Assembly (NCBI GenBank): GCA_026992695.1
Contig: JALWYP010000184.1
Span: 1-6,779, forward strand
Direction: 5' to 3'
From: Flavobacteriaceae bacterium
GTDB taxonomy: Bacteria > Bacteroidota > Bacteroidia > Flavobacteriales > Flavobacteriaceae
DNA: 6,779 bases
Position 1 is the first letter of the stretch. Each line of letters begins with the position of its first letter. A program made the translations under genes and the position numbers. This document shows positions 5,393 to 6,779 of the stretch, in pieces. The notes under the pieces were generated by a model. The model was not told the DNA's origin. It did no database searches and saw only the letters and a program-made list of their open reading frames with translations.

Positions 5393-6655
5393 ATGATGAG
5401 AGATTTATTTGATAAAATCTATAAAGACAAAGGACCATTGGGAAAATGGGCAGAAGTAGCTGAAGGATATTTTGTATTTCCCAAATTAGAAGGTGAAATT
5501 TCAAACCGAATGAAATTTCAAGGCAAAGAAGTAATTACTTGGAGTATAAATGATTATTTAGGCTTAGCCAATCACCCCGAAGTAAGAAAAGTTGATGCAG
5601 AAGCAGGGGTTAAATATGGATCTGCTTATCCTATGGGCGCACGTATGATGAGTGGTCATACAGAATTACATGAACAATTGCAAAATGAACTAGCCGCTTT
5701 TGTAAAAAAGGAAGCCGCTTATTTATTGAATTTCGGATATCAAGGAATGGTTTCTACCATCGATGCCTTGGTGGGTAAAGACGATGTGATTGTATATGAT
5801 GTAGATGCGCATGCTTGTATTATAGACGGTGTACGCTTACATATGGGACAACGCTTTACCTATCGACATAATGATATGGAAAGTATTGAAAAAAACCTTA
5901 AACGAGCCGAAAAAGTTGCCAATAAAACGGGTGGTGGTATTTTGCTTATTTCGGAAGGAGTTTTCGGAATGCGAGGAGAACAAGGAAGACTTAAAGAAAT
6001 AGTAGCGTTAAAGAAGAAATATAATTTTAGATTATTTGTAGATGATGCACACGGTTTTGGAACACTAGGAAAAACCGGAGCCGGAGCCGGAGAAGAACAA
6101 GGTGTCCAAGATGATATTGATGTTTATTTTGCCACATTTGCAAAATCTATGGCTAGTACCGGTGCCTTTATTGCAGCTGATGAAGAAATAATTAATTATC
6201 TTAAATATAACTTACGTTCACAAATGTTTGCCAAATCCTTACAAATGCAGTTGGTGGTAGGCGCATTAAAACGTTTGGATATGATACGTACCATGCCCGA
6301 GTTAAAAGAAAAACTATGGGAGAACGTAAATGCTTTACAAGGAGGACTGAAAGAACGTGGATTTGATATTGGAACCACACAGAGTTGTGTAACTCCGGTT
6401 TACCTTAAAGGATCGGTACCTGAAGCAATGGCATTAGTAAAAGATTTACGTGAAAATCATGGTGTTTTCTGCTCCATTGTAGTATATCCTGTAATACCCA
6501 AAGGGCTTATTTTATTACGTATGATTCCTACGGCTTCGCATACCTTACAAGATGTAGAAGAAACTTTAAATGCATTTTCAGCAATACGAGAACGATTAGA
6601 AAGCGGTACTTATAAACGTCTTTCTGCCGGAGTAGCAGCAGCATTTGGGGAGTAA
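5393..6655 (+). CDS. capB: Alpha-oxoamine synthase, serine palmitoyltransferase type; probable cysteate-C-fatty-acyltransferase (CapB)
   Basis: This is a fold-type I PLP enzyme of 420 residues. It belongs to the family that decarboxylatively condenses an amino acid with an acyl-CoA (SPT, KBL, AONS). After a short N-terminal extension (KGPLGKWAEVAEGYFVFPKL) come WSINDYLGLANHPEV, the GARMMSGHTELHEQLQNELA region, His140 in DAHACIIDG (stacks on PLP), Asp217 and His220 in VDDAHGFGTLGKTG (PLP pyridine and O3' contacts), and Lys251 in ATFAKSMASTGAF (Schiff base). The context of Lys251 departs from the usual T-F-S-K-x-x-G-x-x-G-G. SPT in Bacteroidota starts sphingolipid synthesis. The CapB branch uses cysteate instead of serine and yields dehydrocapnine for sulfonolipids. 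The CBS-like gene directly upstream favours CapB. Ordinary serine palmitoyltransferase is the main alternative. Two consecutive ATGs (5393, 5396) leave the exact start uncertain by one residue. The gene has its own promoter element and is bounded by terminators on both sides, so it is likely monocistronic. The reductase for the next step is not in the window. Confidence 0.74.
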   Translation: MMRDLFDKIYKDKGPLGKWAEVAEGYFVFPKLEGEISNRMKFQGKEVITWSINDYLGLANHPEVRKVDAEAGVKYGSAYPMGARMMSGHTELHEQLQNELAAFVKKEAAYLLNFGYQGMVSTIDALVGKDDVIVYDVDAHACIIDGVRLHMGQRFTYRHNDMESIEKNLKRAEKVANKTGGGILLISEGVFGMRGEQGRLKEIVALKKKYNFRLFVDDAHGFGTLGKTGAGAGEEQGVQDDIDVYFATFAKSMASTGAFIAADEEIINYLKYNLRSQMFAKSLQMQLVVGALKRLDMIRTMPELKEKLWENVNALQGGLKERGFDIGTTQSCVTPVYLKGSVPEAMALVKDLRENHGVFCSIVVYPVIPKGLILLRMIPTASHTLQDVEETLNAFSAIRERLESGTYKRLSAGVAAAFGE

Positions 6656-6679
6656 TTTTTTATCACATTTATAATAATC

Positions 6680-6712
6680 AAAAAGACCGGATACAAAGCA
6701 TCCGGTCTTTTT
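6680..6712. terminator. Bidirectional intrinsic terminator between convergent genes
   Basis: AAAAAGACCGGAT (6680-6692) and ATCCGGTCTTTTT (6700-6712) form a perfect 13-bp stem with a 7-base loop. It ends in five T on the plus strand and, by symmetry, five T on the minus strand. It lies 24 bases after the SPT-like stop and 19 bases after the stop of the convergent minus-strand reading frame, so it can serve both genes. Confidence 0.9.
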
Positions 6713-6731
6713 GTATATAAAATTAATAAAG

Positions 6732-6779
6732 CTATTGTTTTATCAATTCTAATTTAACTTCAATATCAATAGTATTTCC
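6732..6779 (-). CDS. C-terminal 15 codons of a convergent gene, possibly YceI-like
   Basis: On the minus strand the right edge reads as an open frame, GNTIDIEVKLELIKQ, ending in TAG at 6732-6734, immediately before the bidirectional terminator. Its alternating hydrophobic and charged residues suggest a final beta-strand. YceI-type lipid-binding proteins commonly end in such a strand followed by a short basic tail, but 15 residues are too few to assign a family. Reality as a gene end is supported by the terminator placement. Identity is a guess. Confidence 0.5.
   Translation of the reverse strand, partial: GNTIDIEVKLELIKQ

Noticed and set aside
6070..6094. Short tandem repeat of GGAGCC
   Set aside because: It encodes the Gly-Ala-Gly-Ala-Gly stretch after the DDAHGFGTLGKTG motif of the SPT-like enzyme, a family feature rather than a separate repeat.
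5393..6655. Annotation of the second PLP enzyme as 2-amino-3-ketobutyrate CoA ligase (kbl)
   Set aside because: The N-terminal extension, the altered lysine motif and the adjacent CBS-like gene fit the SPT/CapB branch better. No threonine dehydrogenase gene is adjacent.

Overview
The window looks like chromosomal DNA of a flavobacterium (phylum Bacteroidota). The DNA is AT-rich. Starts lack clear Shine-Dalgarno sequences. Several genes are preceded by the Bacteroidota-type -7 element TAnnTTTG. Every protein has the character of a Flavobacteriia homologue. I see no mobile elements, CRISPR arrays, rRNA or tRNA genes, and no gene-free stretch longer than about 135 bases.

Left part, minus strand (1-1929): the N-terminal two thirds of mutL (mismatch repair ATPase, running off the left edge). 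It is preceded by a small tail-anchored membrane protein of unknown function whose stop lies 3 bases from the mutL start, and then by a ybaB/ebfC-type nucleoid-associated protein gene. ybaB diverges from the next gene across a 69-base region in which two -7-like elements lie back to back.

Centre and right, plus strand (1999-6655): a lipoprotein-type oligopeptidase B (S9A serine peptidase), then two PLP enzymes. The first is a cystathionine-beta-synthase-like beta-replacement enzyme without a CBS regulatory domain. The second is an alpha-oxoamine synthase of the serine palmitoyltransferase type. This pair is the most interesting part of the window. It fits the first two steps of sulfonolipid (capnine) synthesis described for gliding Bacteroidota: cysteate synthase CapA (O-phosphoserine + sulfite to cysteate) and cysteate-C-fatty-acyltransferase CapB (cysteate + branched acyl-CoA to dehydrocapnine). 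The assignment comes from family resemblance, gene adjacency and active-site differences, and is not proven by sequence alone. The two genes are separated by a strong intrinsic terminator and each has its own putative -7 element, so they look like neighbours rather than one operon.

Right edge (6656-6779): a perfect 13-bp hairpin that can terminate both strands, followed by the last 15 codons of a convergent minus-strand gene.
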